Part shown: one piece after another, positions 1 through 12,579 of the stretch
How the letters are laid out: every line of letters starts with the position of its first letter
Position numbering within the stretch: the stretch's first letter is position 1
DNA from: Blastomussa wellsi
Lineage: Eukaryota; Cnidaria; Anthozoa; Scleractinia; Plerogyridae
Assembly (NCBI GenBank): GCA_947652115.1
Contig: OX393573.1
Span: 11,071,981-11,135,980, forward strand
Direction: 5' to 3'
Length of the DNA: 64,000 nt
Translations under genes and position numbers: made by a program
Notes under the pieces: model-generated
Seen by the model: only the letters and a program-made list of their open reading frames with translations
Told to the model about the DNA's origin: nothing
The model's database searches: none

Positions 1-906
1 AATTTAAACAATATAATCAATTCACTTGATTATTTTAGTTCTAGAAATTTTTAGCACAAACTAAAGTATTCATGACAATGTCATAATATGGTAAATAAAA
101 GTTTTTCCGAGGCAGAATTGAAGAGTAATACAAGCAAAAAGGCACGAATGCACCTATAACTGGAGAAACTTGAATCCTGAACTGACTTATATGTACATCA
201 CAATACAACTTATTTTTTTGGGCATCACAAAAAGTTTATTCTATGATTTTAGATGTACGTTTTGTGTATTGGACTACAACATAAGGATGGAATACTGTTT
301 ACCCCATCTCTATTATTGAGACCTAAATTTTCAGTTGAACTGCACCGCACCAAAAAGTCATAACTAGATACATAGTTATTATCACGCCGACAAAGTAAGT
401 AATAAAACGAGCATTCTTTTGTTAGTTCTTAGAAGGATATATTTCAATGGACTTGTCCAGGAGTGTCGATGGGAATTACAGGCCGCTTGAGTAATGTGGA
501 AATCGAAAAAAAATGTAGGCTACTAAACAACTTTTTTGACACAAGAATAATAATTACCTGTAACTTTTTATGACCATTTGTCAGGCAACGAATTTTCTTT
601 GTCTATAACCAAATTTTAGGGGAAGAAAACCTTGTGTGACAAGTTTCTTGCCTGCAAACATCTTCAAACAATAACAACAATACTAACCTTTACATTCTCG
701 GTTGTTAGATGGACAACAAAAATACCGGTTAAAATCTTCAACAAGTGCAACTATGCTCGATGTCATCCCCACAAAGAGACCCTCTTTCACGGATATTCTA
801 AGAGGCAAATGTAAAATTATCAGTTGCAATTCGAGTTACGTGTAAGGAACGAATCAATTTCATATAACGCCACGCATCATTGATCGAAGTGAGAATCTAA
901 ATCTAC
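1..906. other. Intergenic, no gene recognised
   Basis: AT-rich sequence. Only short open frames without recognisable domains are present (for example 632-814). Further exons of the minus-strand MBD gene that ends at 907 could lie here, because a GT donor-like site overlaps its stop, but none was recognised. Confidence 0.5.
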
Positions 907-1278
907 CTACCGCTTATTGTTACATTTAGATTTCTTTGGAATCTTGGCATCTGGAGGCTGAAAATCTGGATCTTCAGAAATGCAGGAAAGTGAAGATGTG
1001 CTTGTTTCTGAAACTCTTTTATTGGATTCCACCACTACTTGACTAAACACTCCGGCTTCACGAAGGTGTTTCTCCACATCTTTTGCAGACTTCAGTGTTT
1101 TACCTTCCGGCGTTTTGTAACTGAAATTAACTTTCGTGGTTCCAGATGCGTTTGATTCTCTTCTTTTTATCTCCCAGCCTAAGGATGCCAACTTTTTCAG
1201 ATCAAAAGGAAGCCTGGAACCTTCACCTTTACCTCTGCTTTCGTGCTGTTTATCCATCTCGGACGAAGGTACTTGCAT
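907..1278 (-). CDS. Small methyl-CpG-binding-domain (MBD) protein or first exon of one
   Basis: The open frame gives about 123 residues from the first in-frame ATG (1276-1278); the frame stays open upstream to about 1305 without another ATG. The core has the MBD pattern: a leucine-rich lead-in, G-W-E-I-K-R-R, then V-N-F-S-Y-K-T-P-E-G-K-T-L-K-S, then a helix ending in K-H-L. In the family this fold reads methylated CpG. The rest is Ser/Lys-rich and ends in a basic K-K-S-K tail. No glycosylase, SET or bromodomain is seen. The stop TAG overlaps a possible donor (CG|GTAGGTA), so the ORF could be exon 1 of a longer protein such as an MBD4-type or other MBD protein. Domain call is fairly secure; gene extent is not. 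Confidence 0.6.
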   Translation of the reverse strand: MQVPSSEMDKQHESRGKGEGSRLPFDLKKLASLGWEIKRRESNASGTTKVNFSYKTPEGKTLKSAKDVEKHLREAGVFSQVVVESNKRVSETSTSSLSCISEDPDFQPPDAKIPKKSKCNNKR

Positions 1279-1329
1279 GTGCGTTGCGTGTCCTTCATTT
1301 GACACCGCAAATTAGGTGCCGTTGCTAGG

Positions 1330-2457
1330 TAAAGGTGACATGTTTACTGTCTCGAATTCTGATTGGTTTCGCGGGAAAAATAGCAGGACGTAAATGGCGA
1401 TTATGACCATATATATCGCTGTATTTTGCGTTTTACCGCTGTAATCGAGAATTACTGGCTTACACAAGATGGCGACCAAAGTGAGGGAAGCAAAGTTCGG
1501 TCATTTAACAAATTCTACGTGAAATATGGCTCCTTTTCGCTAATTATTCTGCGTAGCTACATAGCTTCATGGCACTGCAACGGCATTATCTCCAAGTGGA
1601 TTTATTATTTTGAAACAAAACTTGGTAGACCAAAACTACATACGAAGACGAAAATTTACAGCCCAGTCCACCGAGGTCCGACAAAAATTGTCCAAACGAG
1701 AAGGTGAGGGTTTCAAACAAAAGCATTTTTTCGCTTTTTGGGAATAAAATTCTCAAAATTAAATATTTTTGGGCGGACTGCGCTCAAAATCTTTTTTTGT
1801 GTGATCTTTATGCAATTTGCCTCTTAGTTTCATGTAATATTGTATTGTCAGTAATTTATAGCACATTTACTGTGGAATTAACTCTTTGTCCACACTACTG
1901 AATTCTTCACATTCCACAAATTCCACAACACCAGTACAGAAAAAATTTTTTTTTTTGGATTTTATATGTAGTTACGCATTTTATGTCAAAATTCAAGGTC
2001 ATTTCAATAAATTCTCGAAGAAATATTTTGTGTGCAAGTCTACACAAAATTTGCTGAATTTAGCCTCCGGTACCACCTTAACCAATCCAGTATACAATAA
2101 TAATTATACTTATAATACTGTTTGGCACAGGGATAATGTTTTCCAAAACAACAAAATAAAGGAAATGAATTCCTTTATTCCTTAAAGCCCCTTATTGCTT
2201 ATCTAATCATACAGATGATTACATATTAAACAACTCTATAGCATTCCATATAAATTGATTTAAATTAATTAGTTGGAATACATTTAAGGGCTAGGAATCA
2301 ACACTCTCCAGTTGTCTCAGACAATAAGCTCGAATTTACGTTTCTTGACAAATAATATGAAATGAAAATACGTACATGTAACATGTTTGGATTAAATTAA
2401 TCTGAGGCCTATGAGCAACAATCTTGGCACAGCAATTAATTCTTAACCCTGTAAAAA
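1330..2457. other. Intergenic, probable 3' flank of the CACTA-like gene
   Basis: No convincing gene. A minus-strand AATAAA (plus-strand tttatt at 2174-2179) lies about 280 bp beyond the stop of the transposase gene and is a candidate poly(A) signal. No CACTA-type terminal inverted repeat was found here. Confidence 0.4.
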
Positions 2458-5400
2458 TTACTTAAGAAGGCCATGTCCATGTATATTTGGCATACGGATG
2501 ACAAATTTTAAAGGTTCTGAAATTCTCAAGAAAAAAAGTTTTTCCTGGATTTCACATATTGGCATGACTACAACATCCTGTGTCTCAACAACTCTAAGAA
2601 TGTGATGACCAGCTTTAGAAAAGATGAAACAGTCATTGTCAAGGTTTATTACCTGTGCCAAGGCAAAAACAGAATTTAACTTCTTGCTGTAAATAAAATA
2701 CCTCAGTGAGACAATCTCACCCTTCTTTGTGAGAACAACATGGCAAACTCTCTTTTTCATTCGTTTATAGTCTTTAGCATACAGTTTTTCTTGCCCATAC
2801 TGGACTCTGAGCGCTTTGCTAAGACATGAAGTATCTCGCTCCCCTGTTGCTGTTTTTACAAGTTCCAATTCATTCCCAGACAAGTCTGATAAATTTACAA
2901 CTGCCCCAGAAATACTGCAGTTTACTGCAGCTTGTGTTACTTTCCACTGCCTAGTTGGTTTTATCAACTTTGATATGTAAGATTTTGCATCGTTTTCAGG
3001 CATTCTTACAAAAAAGCTTTTTAACTGTAGTTGTGCATGGATATGGCATAAAATTTGCTGTGTTACATTGCCTGTACCATGAACGGCCTGCAAAAGGACT
3101 GCATTCCAGTCTTCAAAACCGAAGCAACTCCAGGCAAACAAAGGACCCCAAAGTCTTACATAAAACACTAGGTGGGTACCAACATTATGAACATTAAGGC
3201 CACAGGCCCCTTCCCCATAAAGTTTACCAAAATCTCGATAAAAGAAATCAAGCAAAGCCTCAGCCCTTTCCAAGTCAGGCTCTGTTATACAGTCCCTAAG
3301 TAGCAGGTGGATTCCTTCTGAAAAGTGAGCAAAATGCTCAAGGTACTTTGCTGGTAGATACCCTGACAAGCAAGGCAGTGCATAGTACAATAGCCAAGCT
3401 TGTAACTCCGTTGCTTTTAAGTGTGCAAAGTGCTTTTCTAGATTTCTAGGCAACCTTTCAATGTAATCTGGGGGCTTAATTGTCACAAGTCTTTTGGAAA
3501 TGGCACGAATGTGGTTACCTATAAAAAAAGGTTTTTTACTTTGGGATGGGGAGAACCACTTAAGCAGAAGTGTCTTTGTTACACCCATGAGAACCCCATG
3601 CATATAATCAGGAACAATGCCAAGAACAACATCAAACCATGGCATTGATGCCAATCCAGTTATGCCCATGATACCCTTAATTCTTTTGTCTGCTGTTGCT
3701 TTTGGCCCAATATTATACTTAACATCAGTGGAATCTCTAAGGGGATATCTATCTTTACCTTGTCTATAAGGATAGCATCTAGCATGACCCTTCCCTTGTT
3801 TTACTGTTTTACCTGGTTCCTCACATGTACAGCAACCACTCTCCCCATTGTGCATGGTCATGTTCAAGACATAACCTTTGGCTTGCAGGTCAACAATGCC
3901 AACAAAAATGCCAAGTTTAACATTTTTTATAAGGCCATCCCCAGTATTAACAGGAATTCCATCTTCATACAAAGAACACATTTCCTCACCAAATGCATTC
4001 ATATATTGAAGAAATGGAGGGGATGCTTTACCCTGCCAAATCCCAACCAAAACCATATTTTCCCGTGCAAATCTCTGGCTTAAGGGAATTTCATTAATTG
4101 CTATGAAAATGGGCCAAAGTTTAACTTTCGCAGATTTATATAGTGGAATACCATCTGTGTTAAAGACCCCACTAATGCAATTTTCGCTTGCAAGAAATGC
4201 GCCCTCTTCTAACAAGTAGCAATAAAAACTCCCATTAGTTATATCTGTTAAGGCTGAGTTGTGAGAACTCTTGGAAACTTCTGCCTCCTTTTTGGAATTC
4301 AAAATTTTTTCAAGCAATCCATCCTGCTCTAAGATGTACTTCAGCTGTGTTTTAATATCAGCAATCAGAAAGAACTGCCGTGGCTGGCGACTGGCTTTTG
4401 TCTGAGCAGAATGCCCTCCTCTGTACCTGAAGCCGGGACAGTTGGGTGTTTCACATTTGAAAATGTCTTGATTTTGGGGAAAAACATTGTTGCAAATGTG
4501 ACAGTAGTGACACACTTTAAAGTGGACTTTATCTATCACTTGAAACAGCTCTTCATATTTCAAATAACCTAAAGATGACTCTGGGTAGAGTACTTTAAGA
4601 AGGCTAATTAAATCATTAACAGCCACCCCAGTTAGTTTGTGTCTCAAGAGAAATGCAATTATTGCCAATGACTGCAACTGTAACACTGTAAAAGATTTAC
4701 AGTCTTTAGTTTCACTCAGAGTTTCTGTTTGCTCCTCATCATTTTCATCAGAAAAACTTACTTCACTTATTTCACTTTCACTTGATGATGATTCAGTATT
4801 AAAGTTCAGAGAGTCATTTGACTCTGAATCACTTTCAACACAATTTTCCTTTGAGTTAGGACTACAATATGTATTTATATTTCTAGATATTAGCTCCTCA
4901 GGCCCACCATTTCCATTTTGTGTCAGCTCCTCTTCTATCTCACTATCATCACTATCATCCTGGGAAATAATGACATGGTCTTGTACAAGACCTGGAGTGA
5001 GAACATCTTCATTTGCCTTCAAAGTCGCTCTGTACTGTTTCTCTCTTACATCAGAGGAACTTACATCAGTTTCTTGTTCAGTGGACTTCTTCCCTTGGGC
5101 CTCCTTCCGGTACAATGTGCGTCTTGGAATTGGAAGGCTGGGATCACTGAGGTAACGTTTCTTAACCCTCTTCAACGGACCTGCATGGTAAAATAATATT
5201 ATGTCTATGAGTACAGTTCCACATGATATTCCTTAACTTTAAGGGAAATGTTTTCACCTGAAAGCAATTTCTACATAACAACGCAATCTACTGTACACAC
5301 AGAACACAAGCTATTTTTAATTGCAGACAATATAATAAATTTAACGATAAAACACTGCGATAAAATTGAAAAACTTAAAACCATTTTGGTTTAAAAAACA

Positions 5401-5741
5401 AAGACGACGTTTCATAAATATATTTCAAAAAAATATATGTTTCACAAATATCAGATACCAATAAACCAATACAATGAAATTTTGTCATGAAATATTTCCA
5501 AAATCTAATTTTCTTACATCTGAGCACGTGAAATCAGTAAAATAAAATTACACATGTAGGAAGTTCAATGTGAATGCAAGTACTTACTTCGGTGATGAGC
5601 TGTGTGGAGATGACTTAAAACCCGCTGCTTTGAAGACATAAGCCTTTCACACAATAGGCATTTGTACCTAATACACTGTGAATTGTCATCAGTTTCTACA
5701 ACATACAAGGTTTCTTTTGGTTGATATTCCAAAGAATCCAT
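2458..5741 (-). CDS. CACTA/EnSpm-like (TNP2 family) transposase gene, two exons, intact frame
   Basis: Exon 1 is 5588-5741 (ATG at 5741) and exon 2 is 2458-5180; donor GTAAGT, acceptor TGCAG, phase 1, giving about 958 residues with no internal stop. Exon 1 encodes one C2H2 finger (C28-x2-C31-x12-H44-x4-H49). A long Ser/Glu/Asp-rich acidic stretch follows, then a cysteine cluster (C-x2-C, C-x4-C) near residues 270-300. The middle carries the TNP2-like signature: a D-x-M-H-G block preceded by F-D-V-V-L-G, then W-G-P-L-F-A-W-S-x-F-x-F-E and H-G-T. In plants these proteins bind and cut CACTA ends. The gene is either a young autonomous element or a domesticated copy; TIRs and target duplication were not found. 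It is divergent to the BEN gene at 6811. Confidence 0.75.
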
Positions 5742-6334
5742 GAAATTAAAGCTTTTTCAGACTTTAAAAGTTCTTAAATTCATAACTTTGCAGGCGTTAA
5801 GACGCCAGTAAGGTAAGCTTGTGCGTGAAATAAGAATGGATAATCTAAATATATAACGTTACATATATGACGTAGGCCACTCGGCCTTTCAGCTTGTTTG
5901 AACTTTTCAAGTTGCTCAATCGAGCAAACGTTTCACTTCAATTCAGCCCATTAATTGCACGTTACAGCAAAACATATCTTATCTTCTTTTGTTTAAGTTC
6001 AGCCACATCACGAAAGGTCGCTTTAAGACCCAGATATTTTCCGTGATGTCGAAATGTACAACCGACTGATCTGGCTTTTTCAGCCTGCATGAAAAAACCA
6101 AAACAGGGTCCCAATGTTCCAATCCTTTGATGGTAATGCAATATTAAGCGAATAGTGAGTAAATTATAAGACAAACTACTTATCTTGAGAGGATGAACAG
6201 GGCTCGCTTCAGCAAAAGTTGCTGGCTTCCACTCCAAGAAGCAGGCTAATAGCTCGTCTTACAGTAAAGTCAAGATGGCTTGGTAACCATTCTGTACAAA
6301 CATTGTGCGGGCTCAACAGAATTCTCAACGGTTA

Positions 6335-6372
6335 ATTTTTTTGGCGGTCTTTTTGGCGGTCTTTTTGGCGGT
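6335..6372. promoter_or_regulatory. Triplicated E2F-like motif in the bidirectional promoter region
   Basis: Three tandem 12-bp copies of TTTTTGGCGGTC-type sequence. The core TTTGGCGG resembles the E2F/DP site. It lies between the divergent starts at 5741 (minus) and 6811 (plus), about 440 bp upstream of the BEN start codon. Function is inferred from motif and position only. Confidence 0.35.
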
Positions 6373-6810
6373 ATGGTTAGATGATCAATCGATCGAATGC
6401 GACAGAGCTATCCTACAGGCAAGTTTGACTTTGATATTTATTTCCACGTAATTTTACAAGTAATTCATTTAAATTCTTTATGATACGTTACTTGTGTAAA
6501 GTGTATTTTTACTTTGCGTAATAGCTAGGGTGAACGCGATAACAACATCATTGTGTTCAAAGGTTGCTGTTAGTTTAAGCACGTTTAAACATGGAGCTTG
6601 TCAGTAGCTTGTCAAAGCTTTGAATTTCTTTAGTTGATGAAAAAAGTTTGAAAAAGACCCGTCATCCAGGATTTTGAATGCGTCAAAGCACGTTTAAGTA
6701 TATGAACATATAAATAAGCTTGATGCACACATCGCTGGTAGCTTCTAGTCAAGAGACGTCTCTCGCCTGTGTAATTACTCAGTGTAACTGTTTTGTTCTG
6801 TTATTATTCT

Positions 6811-9800
6811 ATGATGGCACTTGCACCATTTGCACTGGTTCGTTGGGTGGAAGACCCTGAACCCAGTTGTTGGCAAGTCATAAAGACAACCCAAATAACA
6901 TCGAATCGTGAGTGTATAGTGGAAGGAAGGGCTGTGGATGCCATTTGGAAAAAGGGTGAAGAAACCGCTGTGGCAGACATCTTAAAACTTGGTGGTAAGT
7001 AAAACTTAAACAAATACTGTAGGTATGTAATCAGCTTGGCTTGCAGTAATGCATGTGATCATTAGTGTCCTCATTTTGTGTTTTTTTTTTTGCTGCTCTT
7101 TCAGTTTGACACTGTTTTCCTGTCTCTGAGCCAGTCTGATCACGGCTTACAGTAACTTGTCCCTGCTTGCCCTAATTTTACTATATTAACTTCTGGTTAT
7201 ATCTTGCATCATTTTTCAGAAAATAAAACATATTTAACAACTGTAGTGGAAAATGAGTACATAAAACCGTGGAGACAGTCACAGCTACCAGCTAAGAGGA
7301 TTTCTGTGCCCAAAAAAATAACTGACTTTGTTTCTCAAACTGATGAGGAGCCCTCAACTGTTAAAACCCCAGGTAAAAAAGAATTTTAGTTTGCTGTATT
7401 ACACTCTATGTGAATATTTGGTACATAATTTTGATTTTAAGAAGCGGTTTTGGGTAAATCAGAACCATTTTAATTTTGATGATTGTGAAATTCTTGTTAC
7501 TCTTTTGCATTTAAAGGTACAGTGAAGGCTGGTTTTGTTTCCCCATAATTAATAGAATTTGAATTTACCAAATCCCCAATTCCCTCCATGGGACTTACAT
7601 GCAGGGAATTCCTGCCCGGTGTGGGTTGAGTTTGTTGTGGGTTCTCTCCTCGCTTCAAGGGTTTTTCTCCGGAGTCTCTGGGTTTCCTCCCTCCTCAAAA
7701 ACCAACATTTCTAAATTCCAATTCGACCTGGATTGAGGTCTTGCATAAATATCTTGTTATTGTTATTGGTATTAATCATGCTCACAACATCTTCGAGTCT
7801 TCAAGTTCAAAGTTGAATACTAAACTACGTGTACCATGATTCCCTGTACACAAGTCTTAAAAATAACTTAACACTTCCATGTACCCAGAGATGAAAGTAC
7901 ATTTACAATTTTTATACTGTTACAGTTCAATCTTCATTTCAGTGAAGTCTTGTCATTGGTGCATGTCTTACTTTTGCTTTCTTTTATTCTCTTTTTTCAA
8001 CCCAATCTGCAGACTCCACTCAGAAAAAGACTACTCAGACAGCTCTCAAAAGAAAATCAAAAGATCCTGTTAGCCCCAAAACAACACCCAAGAGCCAGAA
8101 GAAAGGTAATTTTCATTAATTAATACCGTCTGAATGCAGAGTACGTGTAGGTTTGTGGGGGGGGGGGGGCAGAAGAAAGGTTGAATGGGGGGTGGAGGGA
8201 TGAGAGGTAGTAGGGGAGGGATGGATGACTTTTTTATAAAGATTAAATTTAACCTAGGTTAAAAAAATACCTACGGTACATAGTTTAAAAAAAATACATG
8301 CAGAAAATTTTGACCTGTAATACATACATACTTGTTCCTTTATAGGAACAAGTATGTTCACATTGCAATAATTATTAACTGTGCCACATGGTTGAAGTAG
8401 AATCAAAAAAATAAAATGTATTGCTACCATTTGCATCCAACCTTGAAGCGTGACGAATTTAACATGTTATTTTACTTTTAAAACGTCAACAGTTTTGCCT
8501 GGTTATGTCTCACTTGACCGATGGAATGTTTGCGGTCACATCACAAAACTAACAACGTTTTGGATGTGACACGATCATGTTTTATGCACAAGCTATCAAT
8601 GATTTAGACGTTTGTTATCCCATTTCGACGAAAGTCTGCTAGGAAAATATTATTGCAACGGAAGCATGAAAATTTAACAAGTTTGGAATGAATTTTCACC
8701 CAGGAGTCGCTTTAGAGTAACATTAAATGCGTGATTCACTGATCCCAAGTGACACACAACAAGACAAAACTGTCAACGTTTTGAAAGTTAAACTGTGTGC
8801 TAAATTTTTCACGCTTCAAGGGTAGACACAACTGGTAGAAACACTGGCAGATTCATTTTCAGAAAGTGGTACAAATGAAGGTGTAATGTTCTTGACCTTT
8901 CCTTTGTGATACCAGAAAAAAAGAGCAAGTCAAAGAAAAGTGATGCAGCAAAAGCTTATGATTCTGACAGTGAATCTGATAGTGATGAACATGAAGTGGT
9001 GATTATATAACTGTAAATCATTTATTAAATTATTTTAGATAAGCATTTTAGTGTGTACCAATATCCAGGACTTTCAGTGAGACCAGTGAGCTCCAGTAGG
9101 TTTATTGTCTAGAATCACTGGACAACATTAATGATTTGTTGGAAGATATATTCAGGTTGTTATCATGACCTCTAACAGGTACCAAACAAAGGATTTTTTT
9201 AACTACCTAATTAAAATCTTATTTAAAGCCCTAGATTTTGGAAAAAACAATCCTATCAATTGTTTTGCACCATTTTAATCCAAGGTGTCCCCTTTGGGTT
9301 TTGGTTTATAGTTGTATTTTGTTTTCCTTGATAGGGAACTTTGGCAACCACTTCTAAAGCAGTGGCCGAAAAGGTAAGAGGCTCTACAAAAGTTGTGGAA
9401 ATAATTACTGTGTCCATAACCTGTTCGAATGAAATGGCACCATACATGAACATAGTTTATTGGAATTATAAAACATGATATTACAGAAACAAATAAAAAT
9501 GCATTGAAACTGTCAGAGTTATTGTTATACGTCATACATTTCTTCAGGTTCATAGATTATTGCAAATGTTTTGTTAATTGTATTATAATACAATTTACTA
9601 ATTAAAAGAATATCATTGATTTAAGGTACTGTACAGTGTCCTTTATTAGTAATAACTAATTAATAGGGATTTTTACATGGTATTGTATATTTCAGGTTTT
9701 AGCCAGAAAAATGTTAGAAAAGCAACGAGCAAAACAACCAGCACACAAAGTAGTGGAAGTGCAGGGTAATACTACCCAGATTAATGTAGCATTACCCAAA

Positions 9801-11501
9801 GTTGTTGTTGTTGGTAAGTTTCTAATCTCGGATCTTGAATAATATCAATATGGATCAGTTGTGTAATCTTTGGTTAAGCTGATAATCTGTTTGGTGAGTG
9901 AGAATGGCATAGCAGTGAGAGTGCTCGCCTGTATTCGGCATCATGTTGATTGAGTTTGTAAGTTGGTTCTAGCTTCGCTCTGAAGGTTTTTCTACAGGTT
10001 TTCCGGTTTTCACCCATGCTCAAAAACCATTATTTCCAAATTCCAATTTGACCTGTATTAGGACAGTGAAAACCTGCCTTTGACAGTGCATTGGTGTCAA
10101 CACAAAGGGGAAACACTATTTTCCTACATTTTTTAGCCAATGAAATATAAAGTACAGAACAATGATAGTTCAGCTCGTTCAACACATTCATGAAGCTTCA
10201 GAATTTATATTCACATTCAGTCCCTTCGTTGGATATCATTGTCTTTTCAGTGACCATGGTGAATACATGTCATTGTATAAAGTTGTCAATCTTAAAAAAT
10301 TGTTAATTCTGTGGAAAAAATGTGAGGAATGGTTATTTTTCTACCAGAAGATGAAAACAAGGAAAGAGAACAAGAGGAAGAACATGTCTCATCAGACAGT
10401 GAGACTGATGGGAAAAGTAAGTGACATTATAAGTTATGCATGGACACCATTTTAATAACGGTCACGTGATGGACATGTAGAGAAAGGCACCTGAAATTCA
10501 GGTGATGAATTAAACTCCAATCTTCAAGAGGATGTTCAACTTAGAGTTAAAATTATGGAGTATAAACTACTGTACGTAATAAGTAAATGTAATCATCACT
10601 AGGAGGGAAGCAGGGTTTAAAGACATGGGATAGGGGAGTCCACTGTATTACAGACTTAAGTAACAACACTTTATTTACATTATTATAGAGTAAAGGCAGC
10701 TACTACTGAAAAGTCATTTCTGCTGGGCTGTAACACTCAAGGTATCTTTCTTGTTTTTGTTAACAGGCATTAGCCATTCTGCAGCTATAAGGAATAAGGT
10801 AAGCTAGAATGAATGACAAATAACACATTCTGTAGCACAGTTGATAAATTACATGACTCATTCTTATGCCACCTGCTGAAAGAAGCACTGATGAATACCT
10901 TGCAAATGTTTTCAAAGTTAAAGCAGAAAAATTAAACAACTTCAGACAGAATTTTAATTTTTAAATTATTGCAATATGTATACAGGGTTTATGGGTCAAA
11001 ATGACTGAAAATTGTATTGTGCAGATTGTTTACATATTTAAATCATTCACCTAAATTGAATTTATTGTTTTACAGGAATGTTGCTATTTTTGCCAGAAAG
11101 AATTGTCCTCCTTAAAGGGAACACTGATGGACACTGTGTCTGAGGTGAAAATCCTTAAAAAGCAAGTCAAAAAGTTGAAACGTTCATCTGGTGATGCTGA
11201 CCAACAGCCAGAGTCTGAGCTGGCACTGCTAGAAAAAGAGTGCAGAGGGCTAATTTCTAACTCCACTTCTGCATTTAATACTGTTAATGTATTGATGCGG
11301 AAGCTTTTTACTGAAGAAGAAATTGTTTCTCACTCGGTTTCAGGCAAAGCATCAAATTCCAAATACGTCGCTAAGCCCAAATTTGATACTGTAAAGCTAG
11401 AGCTATTGAAAAGCCTTGTCATGGAACTGCATAAGGAGATAACTGTTTCACAGATAACCTACAAAATTCAGTCTGTTCAAAAAGCCATTAAAAGAGTTTA
11501 G
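6811..11501 (+). CDS. BEN-domain protein, nine exons, 398 aa
   Basis: Exons: 6811-6994, 7220-7372, 8013-8105, 8916-8998, 9335-9373, 9696-9813, 10348-10416, 10767-10798, 11076-11501; all have GT/AG ends and the phases close (1,197 nt including stop). The N-terminus (L-V-R-W-V-E-D and a W-K-K-G motif) resembles the short module that precedes nuclear BEN proteins. The middle is Lys/Ser-rich and acidic (Asp/Ser-Glu runs in exons 4 and 7), typical of a disordered nuclear linker. Exon 9 starts with a C-C-x2-C cluster and a coiled coil, then a BEN-like helical domain with L-F-T-x-E-E, H-S-V-S-G-K and a K-P-x-F-D motif ending near residue 398. BEN domains bind DNA or chromatin partners. A poly(A) signal lies at 11673. 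Introns carry two SINE bodies. Confidence 0.75.
7590..7745 (+). repeat. SINE body (tRNA head lost), intronic
   Basis: Shares the block with gtgggttgagtttgtt, ggttttt-ctccgg-, and ctcaaaaacc with the copy at 9895-10065. The 5' tRNA-like head is absent. It lies in intron 2 of the BEN gene. Confidence 0.55.
8327..8356. repeat. Perfect short hairpin
   Basis: Arms of 13 bp (catacttgttcct / aggaacaagtatg) around a ttat loop, one further pair on the outside. It lies in intron 3 of the BEN gene next to a run of 12 or more G (about 8157-8170). Confidence 0.6.
9895..10065 (+). repeat. tRNA-derived SINE copy, intronic
   Basis: A degenerate tRNA-like head (gcatagcagtgagagtgctcgcc, A-box-like) is followed by the same body as at 7590-7745, including gttttccggttttc and ctcaaaaacca. 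It is inserted in intron 6 of the BEN gene. Confidence 0.6.
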
Positions 11502-11672
11502 ATAACTTAAGCCAGTTTGAAAATATCTTGGAAGCTGTGATTTCAACCCTGACTCCTGACAATTGTTAGCTCTGCTGATGGCTCTGACAAAAATTCACTT
11601 GTTTGAAACTTGATTAATTATTGCAATGGTAAGGATCACAGATTGTCCTCTTCTGTTTCAGAATTTACAATG

Positions 11673-11678
11673 AATAAA
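11673..11678 (+). terminator. Poly(A) signal of the BEN-domain gene
   Basis: AATAAA 172 bp after the stop codon. Confidence 0.5.
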
Positions 11679-12579
11679 AATGAAGGATTCTTCTTTCATG
11701 AATGAGCTTCATTATGCACTATAAAACATTAATTTCTGAAATTGTGACACAGGAGGAAATTTAAAACTGATAATCCTTTCTGTTTATTATTGTTCAGATG
11801 GATTCTGCGCAAAGTTCGAGCAGCAAGTGCAAAAATATCCACTGATACCACAGTAACATTTTAAACACTATTAATTGAAACATCTACCGTAAGTAGCCCT
11901 CAAAGATTCTCCAGCATTCTCATGAAAAGCTAATGTGAAAACCACAAAAAAATGCTAATAAAGGCTAGTGCGTGTTACTCTAATTTGAACTAACTTGAAC
12001 CGGCCGTTTGACTGAAATATGGAAACATTCAAAGTTTTTGCTCAAATGTTTAGTTAAGCCATCTTCAATGTCGTTTAAGAATCCTTGTCCAGTAAAATTC
12101 GTGATTCAGGTATTGTTTTAAGCAGTTCAGTGTTACTAAGGCAGACAATGCTGTCAATATTAACGTGTCATCCTTAGTCTACAGAATGGAAACTCCCCAA
12201 TGTTGTTAGAAATGAGGATTCCACTGAAGGGTATCATGCACATATACATGAATGTATTGACCATCAATGAACTGACAAAATAAATCCAAGTTAAAAGATA
12301 AAATGAAGTGTTGTTCAGTTTATTGCGCTTGATTTACATGTTAGAGCAATTTTGATATACGTTTTGCACAAGCTCACTACACGCATGCATGCCTACAGAA
12401 CTGGAAGGTAAGCACAATTGGTACGTAATATCTTTACACGCATGTAACTTTATTATTTTAATATAATGAAGTTAAATAAATATTTAAAAATAAGTATATT
12501 AGAATGTTAGCAGATATAATAGTTTTCAATTGCTTGGCTGTTTCAAATTGACATCAAACAGACAACATCGTTAACCATG

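Noticed and set aside
4637..5155. 172-codon plus-strand frame
   Set aside because: Antisense shadow of the acidic part of the CACTA-like transposase.
5962..6237. 91-codon minus-strand frame between the transposase and BEN genes
   Set aside because: No domain, no good splice sites, lies in the divergent promoter region.
2458..6237. CACTA terminal repeats around the transposase gene
   Set aside because: I looked for CACTA/G ends on both sides and saw no convincing matching pair.
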